From Deltaproteobacteria bacterium (GTDB lineage Bacteria; Desulfobacterota; Syntrophia; Syntrophales; UBA5619): a stretch of 44,783 bases of DNA. The translations under genes were made by a program, and so were the position numbers. The stretch is taken from the NCBI GenBank assembly GCA_021817825.1, contig JAKAFS010000024.1, positions 1-44,783 of the forward strand, given 5' to 3'. Numbering within the stretch: position 1 is the first letter of the stretch; each line of letters opens with the position of its first letter. Positions 9,133 to 17,782 of this stretch are shown piece by piece. The notes under the pieces were generated by a model. It had not been told where the DNA came from. It saw only the letters and a program-made list of their open reading frames with translations, and did not search any database.

Positions 9133-9163
9133 GCCCCGCCGCAGGCTTTCCTGCGGACGGGGC
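9133..9163 (-). promoter_or_regulatory. Stem-loop between dctP and dctQ
   Basis: GCCCCGCCGCAGG (9133-9145) pairs with CCTGCGGACGGGGC (9150-9163) leaving one bulged base and a 4-base loop. No T-run follows on the coding strand. Stem-loops between the receptor gene and the membrane genes of TRAP operons are a usual way to keep the binding protein in excess by partial termination or mRNA stabilisation; that role is inferred here. Confidence 0.5.
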
Positions 9164-9183
9164 AAGCGCGGCAGATCTTTCCG

Positions 9184-10155
9184 CTATTTATGGATCATCT
9201 TCCAAAGCTTCTCGGTGGTTTGCGGCGAGGACCTCACCCCGCGGCGATAGAGCGCGTCATAAATGCTTTTCTGAAAGAGGTCTTTGTCTTCAATTTCGAC
9301 CACCTGCATGCCGTTGCCCAGGGCCGCCTTCAGGGCGCCTTGGTCCAGGGCGTCGTGTTTCTTTTCCGTGGCGGACGCCATCCCGTAAAGGCTGGTCAGC
9401 AGGTAGTCCTGGAGATCCTTGGGCAGGCTCTTCCATTTTTCCAGGTTCATGAACAGGGAGGCCGGGGCCGTGCCGAAGCCGGGGTTGACGATATACTTGG
9501 CGACCTCATAAAACTTGTAGGCCATGACGCTGTCCAATCCGCCCCGGCAAACGGAGATGACGCCTCTTTCCATACCGGTGTACTGCTCGCCCATCTCCAT
9601 GGCCACCGGGACCATGCCCAGGGCGGGGCCGATGTCGTCGAAGATGCCCGTACCGGAAAGGCTCAGCCCTTTGAAGTCGGCGACTTTTTTTATCGGCTTC
9701 TTGGTATAAAAATGAAACTTGTCTCCCTGGGTCATGGGAACCATCATCAGATACTGGATCCCGATGGGGTTGAACAGGGAATTGAGATAATCATATAGGC
9801 CTATTTCCCTGTGTTTCGGCACCGGTACGGTCGAACCGGAAAGCGCATCCAGCCCTTTGACCATCTGCTCATAGAAATCCGGCGAGATGCAGATCATGTC
9901 CACGGCGCCCGTTTTTACGCCCATGCCCATGGCGGGGACCTTCATGGATTCGGGACCGCCCCGGTAATTGAACACGATCCGTCCCCCCGATTTGTCGGAG
10001 ATCGCCTTCAGGTCCTCGGCAAGCACCTTGGCGATCGCGTGCATCCGGGGGACGAATGTCACGTAGTTGATCGTGATGGGCCCTTGGGCGATGGCGGGAA
10101 TGGCAACGGACATCAACAGAAGCAAACTTGCGATCATCGTCAATGTTCTTTTCAT
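9184..10155 (-). CDS. dctP: TRAP transporter periplasmic solute receptor (DctP family)
   Basis: 323 residues with a cleavable signal peptide (MKRTLTMIASLLLLMSVAIPAIAQ). It binds the solute in the periplasm and delivers it to DctQM. The fold is recognisable from YVTFVPRMHAIAKVLAEDLK, the FYTKKPIKKVADFKG segment and GALGMVPVAMEMGEQYTGMERGV-like spacing. The position that normally carries the ligand-clamping Arg (the GLKIR motif) reads GLSLS (Ser167), so the ligand may not be a classical carboxylate bound in the canonical way. AAGGAGGA before the ATG supports the start. The neighbouring acyl-CoA genes suggest the imported compound feeds that pathway. Confidence 0.93.
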   Translation of the reverse strand: MKRTLTMIASLLLLMSVAIPAIAQGPITINYVTFVPRMHAIAKVLAEDLKAISDKSGGRIVFNYRGGPESMKVPAMGMGVKTGAVDMICISPDFYEQMVKGLDALSGSTVPVPKHREIGLYDYLNSLFNPIGIQYLMMVPMTQGDKFHFYTKKPIKKVADFKGLSLSGTGIFDDIGPALGMVPVAMEMGEQYTGMERGVISVCRGGLDSVMAYKFYEVAKYIVNPGFGTAPASLFMNLEKWKSLPKDLQDYLLTSLYGMASATEKKHDALDQGALKAALGNGMQVVEIEDKDLFQKSIYDALYRRGVRSSPQTTEKLWKMIHK

Positions 10156-10308
10156 ACCGGCGTCCTCCTTTTTTGTTGTGGGTTAAATGCTGCCTTTCAT
10201 AAGCCCCGGGAATGCTCCAATAAGCCGGCATTGAGAAAACCGGCTAGCTTTGCCATTTCTTCATGTACCGATTGGGGTTTCCGGTATCGCATTTATCCGC
10301 CGGCCCCT

Positions 10309-11451
10309 TCAGCTCGTAATCCTCGCGCTGATGACCATGCGCTGGACCTGCTGCGTGCCCTCGTAGATCTGTAGAATCTTCGCATCTCGCATCAGCTTTT
10401 CCATGGGGTATTCCTTCATGTAGCCGTAACCGCCGAAGATCTGTAGGGCATCCACCGTAATCTTCATGGCCGCATCGCCGGCATACAATTTGGCCATGGC
10501 GCCCAGCTTCGGATCGGCGTCTCCCTGATCCATCTTCCAGGCCGCCTGCCAGACCAGCCCCCGGGCCGCCTCGATTTCGGTCGCCATGTCGGCGAGCATG
10601 AAGGCGATGGCCTGGTGTTTGAAAAGCGGTTTGCCGAACTGGACCCGCTGCTTCGAATATTCCAGCGCCTCCTCGTAGGCGCGCCGGGCCACGCCGACGG
10701 CGGCAGCGCCGATGCACATCCTGGTTCGATCGAGGGTCTGCATGGAGATCTTGAATCCCTGTCCTTCCGCGCCGAGCCGATCCCGAACCGGGACATGGAC
10801 GTCCTCGAAGATGATTTCCGAAATATGGGAGGCCCGGTCGCCCATCTTGTTTTCTATCTTTCCCACCGACAGCCCCGGGGCGTCCCTGGGGACCAGGAAG
10901 GCGGTGAGCCCCTTGGCGCCGCTGTTCGGCTCCCCGGTCCGGGCGAACACGACGTGCATCTGCGCGATGCCGCCGTGGGTGATGAAATGTTTCACGCCGT
11001 TCAGGATGTATTCCTCTTTCTCCCTTCTCGCCGTGGTGCGGACCGCCGAGACGTCCGAACCGGCATTGGGTTCGGTGATGCAGAAAGCGGCAAAGAGCGG
11101 CGCTTCCCCGAAGGGGCAGAGCCACCGCTGCTTCTGTTCGTCCGTGCCCGCCAAAAGGATGGGGGTGAGCCCCAAGCTGTTTCCGGCCCAGGCGCCGCAG
11201 ACGCCGAGACAGCCATAGGCGATTTCCTCCAGGAGGATGGCCTCGGTGAGATGATCGAGCCCCATCCCGCCATACTGCTCGGGCAGATTCAGGTTCCACA
11301 AACCGAACTCGAAAGCACCTTTGATAATGTCCACCGGCATTTGGGCCTTCTCATCGAGTTCCGCAGCCGCCGGGATGATCTGGTTGCGCGTAAACTTCCG
11401 GGCCACATCCTGCATCTGTTTCTGTTCGTCCGTCATTTCGAAGCTGATCAC
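10309..11451 (-). CDS. Acyl-CoA dehydrogenase (GTG start)
   Basis: 380 residues, normal length. This FAD enzyme introduces the alpha,beta double bond into an acyl-CoA and passes electrons to electron-transferring flavoprotein. The three domains are evident: helical N-terminal part, central beta domain with CITEPNAGSDVSAVRTTARR and KHFITHGG, and the C-terminal helical bundle. The catalytic glutamate sits in QIYEGTQQVQRM near the C-terminus, the usual place in medium/short-chain enzymes. GTG at 11451 is chosen because GAGGAGGTGA lies at good spacing upstream; an in-frame GTG three codons earlier lies within that site. It follows the thiolase gene by 19 bases. No etfAB genes are in the window. 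Confidence 0.95.
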   Translation of the reverse strand: MISFEMTDEQKQMQDVARKFTRNQIIPAAAELDEKAQMPVDIIKGAFEFGLWNLNLPEQYGGMGLDHLTEAILLEEIAYGCLGVCGAWAGNSLGLTPILLAGTDEQKQRWLCPFGEAPLFAAFCITEPNAGSDVSAVRTTARREKEEYILNGVKHFITHGGIAQMHVVFARTGEPNSGAKGLTAFLVPRDAPGLSVGKIENKMGDRASHISEIIFEDVHVPVRDRLGAEGQGFKISMQTLDRTRMCIGAAAVGVARRAYEEALEYSKQRVQFGKPLFKHQAIAFMLADMATEIEAARGLVWQAAWKMDQGDADPKLGAMAKLYAGDAAMKITVDALQIFGGYGYMKEYPMEKLMRDAKILQIYEGTQQVQRMVISARITS

Positions 11452-11470
11452 CGCGGTCACCTCCTCAAGA

Positions 11471-12778
11471 TTAATCGACCCAGATGATGGATCCCGCCCC
11501 TTGGGTCAATCCACCACAAATGGCGCAGGCCGCGAAGCCCCCGCCTTTTTCCTGTAGCTGGTAGGCGGCGGTCATCATCAAGCGCGCCCCCGAGGCCGTG
11601 TTGGGATGGCCGATCGCAATGGCGCTGCCGTTTTGATTCAATATTTCCTTCAGCTTGTCGTAATGTTTGGCATCATGATCGAGAATGGGCGTCGTCGAAA
11701 CCTCCTTCACCATGGACCGGTAGTCCCCTTGCAGGAATCGACCGTTGGCCAGAAGCTTGGTGGAGACCAAAGGTACGCAGGCAAAGGCCTCGTTGATCTC
11801 CAGGACCTTGATGTCGTCGATGGTCAAGCCTGCCTCATGGAGGCACTTTTTAATGGCAAAGGCCGGACTGACCGGCATGATGCGCGGCTGTAGGGCAATG
11901 GCGGAAATGGCGACGAGCGTGTACAGCGGAGAGAGATTCAGTGTATCGGCCATGCGCCTTTTCATGAAGATCTGAGCGGCTGCGCCGTCGTTCATCCCGG
12001 GCGAGTTTCCGGCCGTGCAGGTGGGATTGCCGAAAACGGGTTTTAATTTGGCCAGATCCTCGCGTTTGATGTCGGGACGATACTGTTCATCTTTCTCAAG
12101 AACGAGCTTGGAAAGAGATTGCCCCTTTTTATCCTTCTTTTCAATCTCAAAATGCATCATTTCCTTCCGGAAAAAACCTCTTTCCCAGGCCTTTCCGTAT
12201 TTCATGTGACTTCCGTAAGCCCAATCGTCCTGTTCTTCTCGGGACACCTGATACTCCAGGGCCACATTGCCCGAATCGACGGCCACGGGCGCATAATCCT
12301 TGTAGCCCAGGGGGATGATCGGATCTTCCACGAGGAAAGAGGAGTGGCGTTTGCCTTCCCAGCGAATGCCCCTCAGGAGAAAGGGAACGGTGCTGAAACT
12401 GGTGGCGCCGCCGGCCAGGACCACATCGGCACTCCCGGCCTTGACGCTTCTCGTCCCGTAGAGCGCTGCGGTCATGGCGGAAGTGCAGGCCTGGTCGAAA
12501 GAGACGGAAGGGGTCTCCGCGGGAATGCCCGCCTTGAGGAGACTCTGCCTCGCCACGACGGGGGTGTAGGGATCTTTCGTATTGGTGGTATCCCCGATCC
12601 CCCACCAGACCTCGCCGATCAGGGCCGGGTCGATCGAGACCCGCGCCATCGCCTCTTTCATGATCAGGGCCCCGAGGTCGTAGATGTCGATGTCCCGCAT
12701 GGACCCGCCGAAACGGCCGAAGGGGGTGCGGACGGCGCTTACACAGACGATGTCTTCGTCACTCTTTGCAAATTTCAT
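11471..12778 (-). CDS. Thiolase (acetyl-CoA C-acyltransferase family)
   Basis: 435 residues, slightly long for a thiolase. It would cleave a 3-ketoacyl-CoA with CoA, releasing acetyl-CoA, as the last step of beta-oxidation. The nucleophilic Cys98 is in SFDQACTSAM; the NEAFA motif, the catalytic His in AIGHPNTASGAR and the second Cys in AICGGLTQG are all present. There is an insertion around residues 190-250 rich in charged residues (FEIEKKDKKGQSLSK). The start at 12778 has AGGCAGGAT upstream; it lies 29 bases after the SDR gene stop. Confidence 0.95.
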   Translation of the reverse strand: MKFAKSDEDIVCVSAVRTPFGRFGGSMRDIDIYDLGALIMKEAMARVSIDPALIGEVWWGIGDTTNTKDPYTPVVARQSLLKAGIPAETPSVSFDQACTSAMTAALYGTRSVKAGSADVVLAGGATSFSTVPFLLRGIRWEGKRHSSFLVEDPIIPLGYKDYAPVAVDSGNVALEYQVSREEQDDWAYGSHMKYGKAWERGFFRKEMMHFEIEKKDKKGQSLSKLVLEKDEQYRPDIKREDLAKLKPVFGNPTCTAGNSPGMNDGAAAQIFMKRRMADTLNLSPLYTLVAISAIALQPRIMPVSPAFAIKKCLHEAGLTIDDIKVLEINEAFACVPLVSTKLLANGRFLQGDYRSMVKEVSTTPILDHDAKHYDKLKEILNQNGSAIAIGHPNTASGARLMMTAAYQLQEKGGGFAACAICGGLTQGAGSIIWVD

Positions 12779-12807
12779 ATCCTGCCTCTCCCTGGTGTAT
12801 TGCAAAA

Positions 12808-13587
12808 TTACATGGACACCCAACCTCCGTCGACGCTCAGGATGACACCGGTGCAGTAGCTTGCCCCCGGAGAGGCGAGAAAGAGGGTCGCGGCCTTCAG
12901 TTCATCCTCTCCGCCGAAGCGCTGCATGGGGATGGCCTTGAGCATCGCCTCGCTTTTCGCATCCAGCGTGCCCTTGGTCATCTTGGTGGGAAACCAGCCC
13001 GGGGCGATGGCGTTCACCGTAATCCCGTGGCGGGCCCACTTCACGGCCAGGTCCCTGGTCAAGCCGGCGACCGCAGCCTTGCTCGTCTGGTAGGCCACGG
13101 CATCCATGATCTCCGGCATTGCCCCCACGAAGGCCGCGATGGACGCCAGATTGATGATCCGACCGTACTGCTGTTTCGCCATGATCCTCCCGGCCCGCTG
13201 GCACATGAGCCAGGTGCCCGTCACATTGGTGTCGAGCACCTTTTTCCACCCGGCGAGGTCATATTCCAGCGAAGGGGCGCCCCAGGTCGCGCCGGAATTG
13301 TTGACCACGATGTCCACCCGGCCGAATCGCGCCAGCACCTGCTCGTAGAGGGCATCGACCTCCGCTTCTTGCCCCACGTCGCAGCGGAGGGGCAGCACCT
13401 CGACGGCAAGCTCCCGTTGCATCTTCTCGGCCTCTTCCACACAGCGTTCTACTTTACGCGCCGCCAGGACCAGGCTCGCCCCGGCCTCGCCCAGCGCATA
13501 GGCCATCTGCGCCCCGATCCCCGCCGCGCCGCCGGTGACGATCGCCACCTGCCCCTTCAGGTCGAACAGCTCCCGGATGGTTCTCAT
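12808..13587 (-). CDS. Short-chain dehydrogenase/reductase
   Basis: 259 residues, classical SDR. The cofactor motif TGGAAGIG (18-25), the NNSG variant of NNAG (96-99), Asn121, Ser149, and the YxxxK pair Tyr166/Lys170 make a complete catalytic tetrad. An acidic or basic residue choice after strand 2 (AARKVERC) hints at NADP(H) preference but does not prove it. With a 3-hydroxyacyl-CoA dehydrogenase beside it, it may oxidise a different hydroxyl, for example on a ring or branched chain, rather than duplicate that step. It lies 13 bases after the dehydrogenase stop, clearly in the same operon. Confidence 0.95.
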   Translation of the reverse strand: MRTIRELFDLKGQVAIVTGGAAGIGAQMAYALGEAGASLVLAARKVERCVEEAEKMQRELAVEVLPLRCDVGQEAEVDALYEQVLARFGRVDIVVNNSGATWGAPSLEYDLAGWKKVLDTNVTGTWLMCQRAGRIMAKQQYGRIINLASIAAFVGAMPEIMDAVAYQTSKAAVAGLTRDLAVKWARHGITVNAIAPGWFPTKMTKGTLDAKSEAMLKAIPMQRFGGEDELKAATLFLASPGASYCTGVILSVDGGWVSM

Positions 13588-13600
13588 GATCGCCCTCGCC

Positions 13601-14449
13601 CTATTCGTACTTGTAGAAGCCCTGACCGGTCTTCTTTCCCAAGAGTCCCGCCAGGACCCGTTTCTTCAATAAAGGATGCGGCTTGTAGGTCGGGCCCAAA
13701 TCCCGCTCCATGGTCTCCATGCCGTGCATCGCGATCTCCGCGCCGACCAGATCGAGGAGCTTGCAGGGCCCCATGGGATGGCCGGCGCAGAGCTCCATGG
13801 CCTTGTCGATATCCTCCGGCCGGTTGCCCTCCTGGACCAGCTTCATGGTCTCGTTCATCAGCACATCCAAAAGCCGGCTCACGATGAACCCGGCGTAGTC
13901 GATGGCGACGAGCGGCTCCTTGCCGATCCGCTTCACATATTCCGTGACCGCCTCCACCGTCGCGTCGGTGGTCAGCTGGCCGCGGATGATTTCGACGCCC
14001 CGCATCAGGGGCACCGGGTTCATGAAGTGAATGCCGATCACCCGGCTGCCGCACTTGGTCACCGAGGCGATCTCGGTGATCGGCAGGGCCGAGGTGTTGG
14101 AGCCCAGGATAGCGGAGGGCCGGCACTCTTTTTCCAGATCCCGGAAGATCTTCTGCTTGAGTTCCAGGTTTTCGAAGACCGCCTCGATGACCAGATCAGC
14201 CTCGCCGACCGCTTCGCCGAAGGCATCGCTCGTCTTGATCCGGGCGAGGCTCGCGGCCGCTTCTTCCTGCGTCAGCTTCCCCTTCTGGACGAGCTTGCCC
14301 AGCCCGCCTTCCACAGACCGCCGGGCCTTGTCGAGCTGGGCTGCCGAGACATCGGTCAGGGTCACTCCATATCCGGCGATCGCCGAAACCTGCGCAATGC
14401 CGCTTCCCATGGCCCCGGCGCCGATGATCGCGATATGCTTTAGTTCCAT
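13601..14449 (-). CDS. 3-Hydroxyacyl-CoA dehydrogenase
   Basis: 282 residues, the monofunctional bacterial form (similar in size to 3-hydroxybutyryl-CoA dehydrogenase). It oxidises (S)-3-hydroxyacyl-CoA to 3-ketoacyl-CoA with NAD+. The N-terminal Rossmann motif is IIGAGAMGSGIAQ (8-20); SNTSALPIT and the catalytic GIHFMNPVPLM histidine are present; the C-terminal domain carries NRLLDV-like VSRLLDVLMNETMKL. The start at 14449 is fixed by AGGAGGAG upstream; the open frame continues further upstream into non-conserved sequence. A 338-base gap with a repeat separates it from the enoyl-CoA hydratase gene. Confidence 0.95.
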   Translation of the reverse strand: MELKHIAIIGAGAMGSGIAQVSAIAGYGVTLTDVSAAQLDKARRSVEGGLGKLVQKGKLTQEEAAASLARIKTSDAFGEAVGEADLVIEAVFENLELKQKIFRDLEKECRPSAILGSNTSALPITEIASVTKCGSRVIGIHFMNPVPLMRGVEIIRGQLTTDATVEAVTEYVKRIGKEPLVAIDYAGFIVSRLLDVLMNETMKLVQEGNRPEDIDKAMELCAGHPMGPCKLLDLVGAEIAMHGMETMERDLGPTYKPHPLLKKRVLAGLLGKKTGQGFYKYE

Positions 14450-14594
14450 GGCTCTCCTCCTGTAAGATTCCGTATTTGACTCCGGCAAGTGAACAGCAAA
14501 TGGGTCATGCCAGGCTTGGCATCCGGTGCAGCCCTGGATTGCCCCTTCCGCGGGAGCCCCATGCCCCGCGGGCACTGCGTTGGCGTAAAGTCTG

Positions 14595-14656
14595 CCACTC
14601 CCGCGAAAACGGGGGTCCAGAAGTGCGTTCTATGGATTCCCGCTTCCGCGGAAATG
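14595..14656. repeat. REP-like palindromic repeat, copy 1
   Basis: Two inverted half-units of the form CCCGCG(A/G)AAGCGGG followed by TCCAG, and TGGATTCCCGCTTCCGCGG, separated by about 15 bases. The same unit recurs at 26802-26879, 40034-40101 and, as a half copy, 40173-40195. It fills part of the 14450-14787 gap between the 3-hydroxyacyl-CoA dehydrogenase and enoyl-CoA hydratase genes; a shorter related stretch may lie near 14533. No gene was seen in the rest of the gap. Confidence 0.7.
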
Positions 14657-14787
14657 AAAAAAAGAGCGCTGCTTTCTCAGTCATGACAAAGAGGCTGCAC
14701 CTTCACATTCATGACAAGGCCCAGCCTGCGTCGTCATGACCGCATCGGCATCTGGGCTTGCCGGAGTAATAATGTACCGTCCCGCCC

Positions 14788-15579
14788 TCAGCCATGGCGG
14801 TAGACGGGCGCCCTCTTCTCCAGGAAGGCCGTGATCCCCTCCCGGTGGTCTTCGGTGGCAAAGCATTGGGCAAAACATTCGATCTCGTAGTGGAGCGCCC
14901 CGGAAAGGGGCAGCTCCGCCCCTTCGGCGATGGACCGCTTCGCGAGGGCGAGCGCCGGGGCCGATTTTCCGGCGATCTCCAGGGCCAGTTTCTTCGCCGC
15001 CTCCCGCAGTTCCTCGGGTTTCACGACCATATTGACCAAGCCCAGGGCCAGGGCTTCCGGGGCGGCCATGATCCGGCCCGTGAAGATCAGCTCCTTGGCC
15101 TTGGCGATCCCCACGAGCCTCGCGAGCCGCTGGGTCCCGCCGCCGCCGGGGATGATTCCCAGGTTGATCTCCGGCTGCCCCAGCCGCGCCTTTTCCGAGG
15201 CGATCCGGATGTCGCAGCACAGGGCGAGCTCGCAGCCGCCGCCCAGGGTAAAGCCGTTCAAGGCGGCGATCGTGGCCTTGGGCAGATTGCTCAGCTTCTC
15301 CTGGGCCTCATGAGCCACCAGGGCAAATTGACCCGCCTCGAGGGCGGACAGGGACTTCATCTCCTCCACATCCGCCCCGGCCGCAAAGGCCTTTTCCCCG
15401 CTTCCGGTGAGGATGACCGCCTTCACCTGATCGTCGGCGGCAATCTCATCCATGATCCTGCCCAGGGTCACGAAGACCTCTTTGTTCAGGGCATTGAGCG
15501 CCTGGGGGCGGTTCAACTCCACCCAGGCCAGCGGGTATTCGGGCCGATAGCGCACCGTTTCCGAAAACGATTTTTCCAT
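14788..15579 (-). CDS. Enoyl-CoA hydratase/isomerase (crotonase family)
   Basis: 263 residues. It would hydrate an enoyl-CoA to 3-hydroxyacyl-CoA. Both catalytic acids of true hydratases are present: Glu117 in GGGCELALCCD and Glu137 in GQPEINLGIIPGGGG; the oxyanion-hole segment AFAAGADVEEM is typical. GAGGTGA precedes the ATG. The gene follows the ligase gene by 9 bases. Given both glutamates, hydratase activity is more likely than isomerase or hydrolase activity, but ring-opening hydratases of aromatic pathways share this fold. Confidence 0.95.
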   Translation of the reverse strand: MEKSFSETVRYRPEYPLAWVELNRPQALNALNKEVFVTLGRIMDEIAADDQVKAVILTGSGEKAFAAGADVEEMKSLSALEAGQFALVAHEAQEKLSNLPKATIAALNGFTLGGGCELALCCDIRIASEKARLGQPEINLGIIPGGGGTQRLARLVGIAKAKELIFTGRIMAAPEALALGLVNMVVKPEELREAAKKLALEIAGKSAPALALAKRSIAEGAELPLSGALHYEIECFAQCFATEDHREGITAFLEKRAPVYRHG

Positions 15580-15588
15580 GCATTCACC

Positions 15589-17247
15589 TCACGAAGGGAG
15601 CAGTCCCAGCTTCTTCTTGATGTCTTCCATGAGCGCCAGCTTGTCCACCTTCTCCGCCTTGGTGACCGGCAGGGCCGCGATGAATTCGATCCGCTCCGGC
15701 AGATGGAGCACCGAGGCCTTCTGTTCTTTCAGGTAGGCGATGATCGCCGCGAAGCTCAAGCGCACCCCCGGGCTGCACTGGACATAGGCGCAGACCCGTT
15801 CCCCGAGCTCAAGATCGGGCATGGGGATGACGGCGCAATCGACCACCTCGGGATGGCCGACGATCAGGGTCTCGATCTCCCGGGCGCTGATGCTCTCGCC
15901 GCCCCGGTTGATCATCTCCTTGAGCCGGCCGGTGATGGTGACGTAGCCCCGCTCGTCCAGGAAGGCCAGGTCGCCGGTCTTAAAGAATCCGTCGGCGGTG
16001 AAGACCCTGGCGTTCTCCTCCGGGGCCTGGTAGTATCCGGAAAAATGGCCGGGCCCCTTGACGATCAATTCCCCGGACACGCGGAGGGGAAGGTCTTTTC
16101 CCTCCGGGCCGATCACCCTGTAGGTATCGTAGGGGCAGGTCGGTTTGCCCACGGTATGGAGGATCGTCTCCAGCGTGTCCTTGGCCCGGGACATGGTGCT
16201 CTGGCCTTCGGTGCTCCCGTAGGAGTTGTGGAAGATGCAGTGCAGTTTGTCCCGCACCGCCTTGACGACCTCGGGATGACTCGCCCCGCCGCCGCAGTAC
16301 ATGGCCCGAAGCGAGCGCAGGTCATGGTCCTTGAGTCCCTCGAAATCGATCAGCCGCTGGGCCAGCGTGGGCACCCAGGCGATGGTCGTCACCCTTTCCC
16401 GGGCAATGGCCGCGCAGACCCCCTCCATCTCCATGGAATCGAGAAACACGGTCTTGCCCCTGGTGAAGAGGCTGCACAAGAGCCCTTTGGTGAAGGTGAG
16501 GTCATGGCCGATGGGCCCCGCGAGGAGCAGCACGTCCCGCGCCTCCATATCGAAGGCGTAGGAGACGTACTCGACGCCGCAGATGAGGCTGTTATGGGTG
16601 CGGGGCACCAGTTTGGGAAGGCCGGTGGTCCCGCCGGTCGCCCCCATGTGCGCGACCGCCAGCGGGTCCGGCCGACAGTCGGCCAGTCTTCGCAGGCCGG
16701 CGTCATCCAGCGGCGTCTCGGCAATCAGTTTCTCCAGGCTCAGGAACGTCCCCTGGCCCGCGCTTCTGGCCAGGATGACCTGCTTGAGACTTTGACGTTC
16801 CCGGACCACGTCCTGCACGATGGGCAGGTAGTCGGTCTTCTTGTATCTTTCCGGAACGATCCAGGCCGTCGCCCCGGCAAGCTCGGCCAGGTGGCCGAGC
16901 TCGTACTGCCGGTGCCGGTCGATCGAGAGCACCGCAACGGCGCCGATCTTCTGGACGGCGAAATAGGCGAGGACAAACTCGTTCCAGTTCGGCAGTTGAA
17001 CGAGCACTCGCTCCCCCGGGGCGATCCCGAGGTTCAAAAGGGCGAGGGCCAGGCGGTTCGTCTTTTCCCGGACTAAAGCAAAGGTGAGCCGGCTTTGGCC
17101 GTCGACGAAGGCCTCTTTGTCCGGACAGACGTCCGCCGCCTTGTCCAAGAGGTCGCCGAGCGCAAGACCCGGCCACCAGCGGAGCCGGTCGTACCTATCC
17201 GCGTCTTCTTTTCTATAAGGAGTGAACCCTTCAAGGAAACTGGCCAT
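15589..17247 (-). CDS. EntE-like AMP-forming acid ligase
   Basis: 552 residues of the ANL superfamily. It would activate a carboxylic acid to an acyl-AMP and then, here, probably to the CoA thioester. Motifs: P-loop GATGGTTGLPK (202-212), PRTHNS (215-220), YGSTEG (343-348), TGD with Asp426, GRLKEMINRGGE hinge, and Lys533 of the catalytic A10 motif. The N-terminus (PYRKEDADRYDRLRWWPGLALGDLL) and the PRTHN segment resemble 2,3-dihydroxybenzoate-AMP ligases (EntE/DhbE), suggesting an aryl or heteroaryl acid substrate. No siderophore genes or carrier protein are nearby; the context is beta-oxidation. ATG at 17247 is chosen from conservation; the frame is open further upstream. Confidence 0.9.
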   Translation of the reverse strand: MASFLEGFTPYRKEDADRYDRLRWWPGLALGDLLDKAADVCPDKEAFVDGQSRLTFALVREKTNRLALALLNLGIAPGERVLVQLPNWNEFVLAYFAVQKIGAVAVLSIDRHRQYELGHLAELAGATAWIVPERYKKTDYLPIVQDVVRERQSLKQVILARSAGQGTFLSLEKLIAETPLDDAGLRRLADCRPDPLAVAHMGATGGTTGLPKLVPRTHNSLICGVEYVSYAFDMEARDVLLLAGPIGHDLTFTKGLLCSLFTRGKTVFLDSMEMEGVCAAIARERVTTIAWVPTLAQRLIDFEGLKDHDLRSLRAMYCGGGASHPEVVKAVRDKLHCIFHNSYGSTEGQSTMSRAKDTLETILHTVGKPTCPYDTYRVIGPEGKDLPLRVSGELIVKGPGHFSGYYQAPEENARVFTADGFFKTGDLAFLDERGYVTITGRLKEMINRGGESISAREIETLIVGHPEVVDCAVIPMPDLELGERVCAYVQCSPGVRLSFAAIIAYLKEQKASVLHLPERIEFIAALPVTKAEKVDKLALMEDIKKKLGLLPS

Positions 17248-17299
17248 AGCCCCCGCCTGGTCGGTTGCGCTCTGTCTTGGTCCGCTACGCTCCTGCTTG

Positions 17300-17782
17300 C
17301 TATTCCTTGCTCCAGTCCGACACGCAGCCGATCTTGTCGGCATTTTCGAAGATCGCGTAGGTCACCGTACAGGCGCCCGCCGCCTCGTCGATATGGATAT
17401 CGCCGATAAAGGAGGTCTCGTAACCGAGCTTCTCGATGAGCTGGTCGATGACCATGTTCATGATCACGCAGTTGTAGGGTTTGATCCCGTCTTCCTTGAG
17501 CTTCCTTTCTTTCGGAAGATGGACGCACCCCTGCACCTTCAATACGAGTTTGACCCCTTTGCCGCCGATCTCATACTGCATCTTTTTGACCAGGCCGCCG
17601 GCTTCGATCTCCTTGATGCAGTTTTGGACCACCTCAGCGGCGGTCTTTCCCTGAATATTTTTCGACTGGATGAAATCGACGCCGATCAGTTCCACCTTCC
17701 AGGCGGCGCAGCCCGAGAGTTCCTGGTAGAGAAGCTCTTCCATCCGCACCATGACCTGGTTGCAGTATTCCATCTCATTCAT
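17300..17782 (-). CDS. Small protein of unknown function, cysteine-rich
   Basis: 160 residues, not recognised with confidence. It has seven cysteines (including GCAAW, QGCVHLP, YNCVIMN, GACTVTY and IGCVSDW), no signal peptide and no membrane helix. The C-terminal half, with a Cys before an amphipathic helix (IMNMVIDQLIEKLGYE) followed by GACTVTYAIF, faintly recalls V4R (4-vinyl reductase) small-molecule-binding domains, but this is weak. The start overlaps the nitroreductase stop by eight bases, so it is co-translated with that gene and belongs to the catabolic operon. A substrate-binding or accessory role is only a guess. Confidence 0.8.
   Translation of the reverse strand: MNEMEYCNQVMVRMEELLYQELSGCAAWKVELIGVDFIQSKNIQGKTAAEVVQNCIKEIEAGGLVKKMQYEIGGKGVKLVLKVQGCVHLPKERKLKEDGIKPYNCVIMNMVIDQLIEKLGYETSFIGDIHIDEAAGACTVTYAIFENADKIGCVSDWSKE

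Noticed and set aside
14794-17076. A 760-codon plus-strand open frame, and similar long antisense frames at 7082-8596, 20491-22299, 23847-25799, 27931-29784 and 29885-31513
   Set aside because: All mirror strongly supported genes on the other strand; their translations are low-complexity (Gly/Asp/His/Arg-rich) and contain no recognisable motif.
15589-17247. The EntE-like ligase as part of a siderophore cluster
   Set aside because: No carrier protein, isochorismate pathway or nonribosomal peptide synthetase gene lies nearby; the operon is beta-oxidation.
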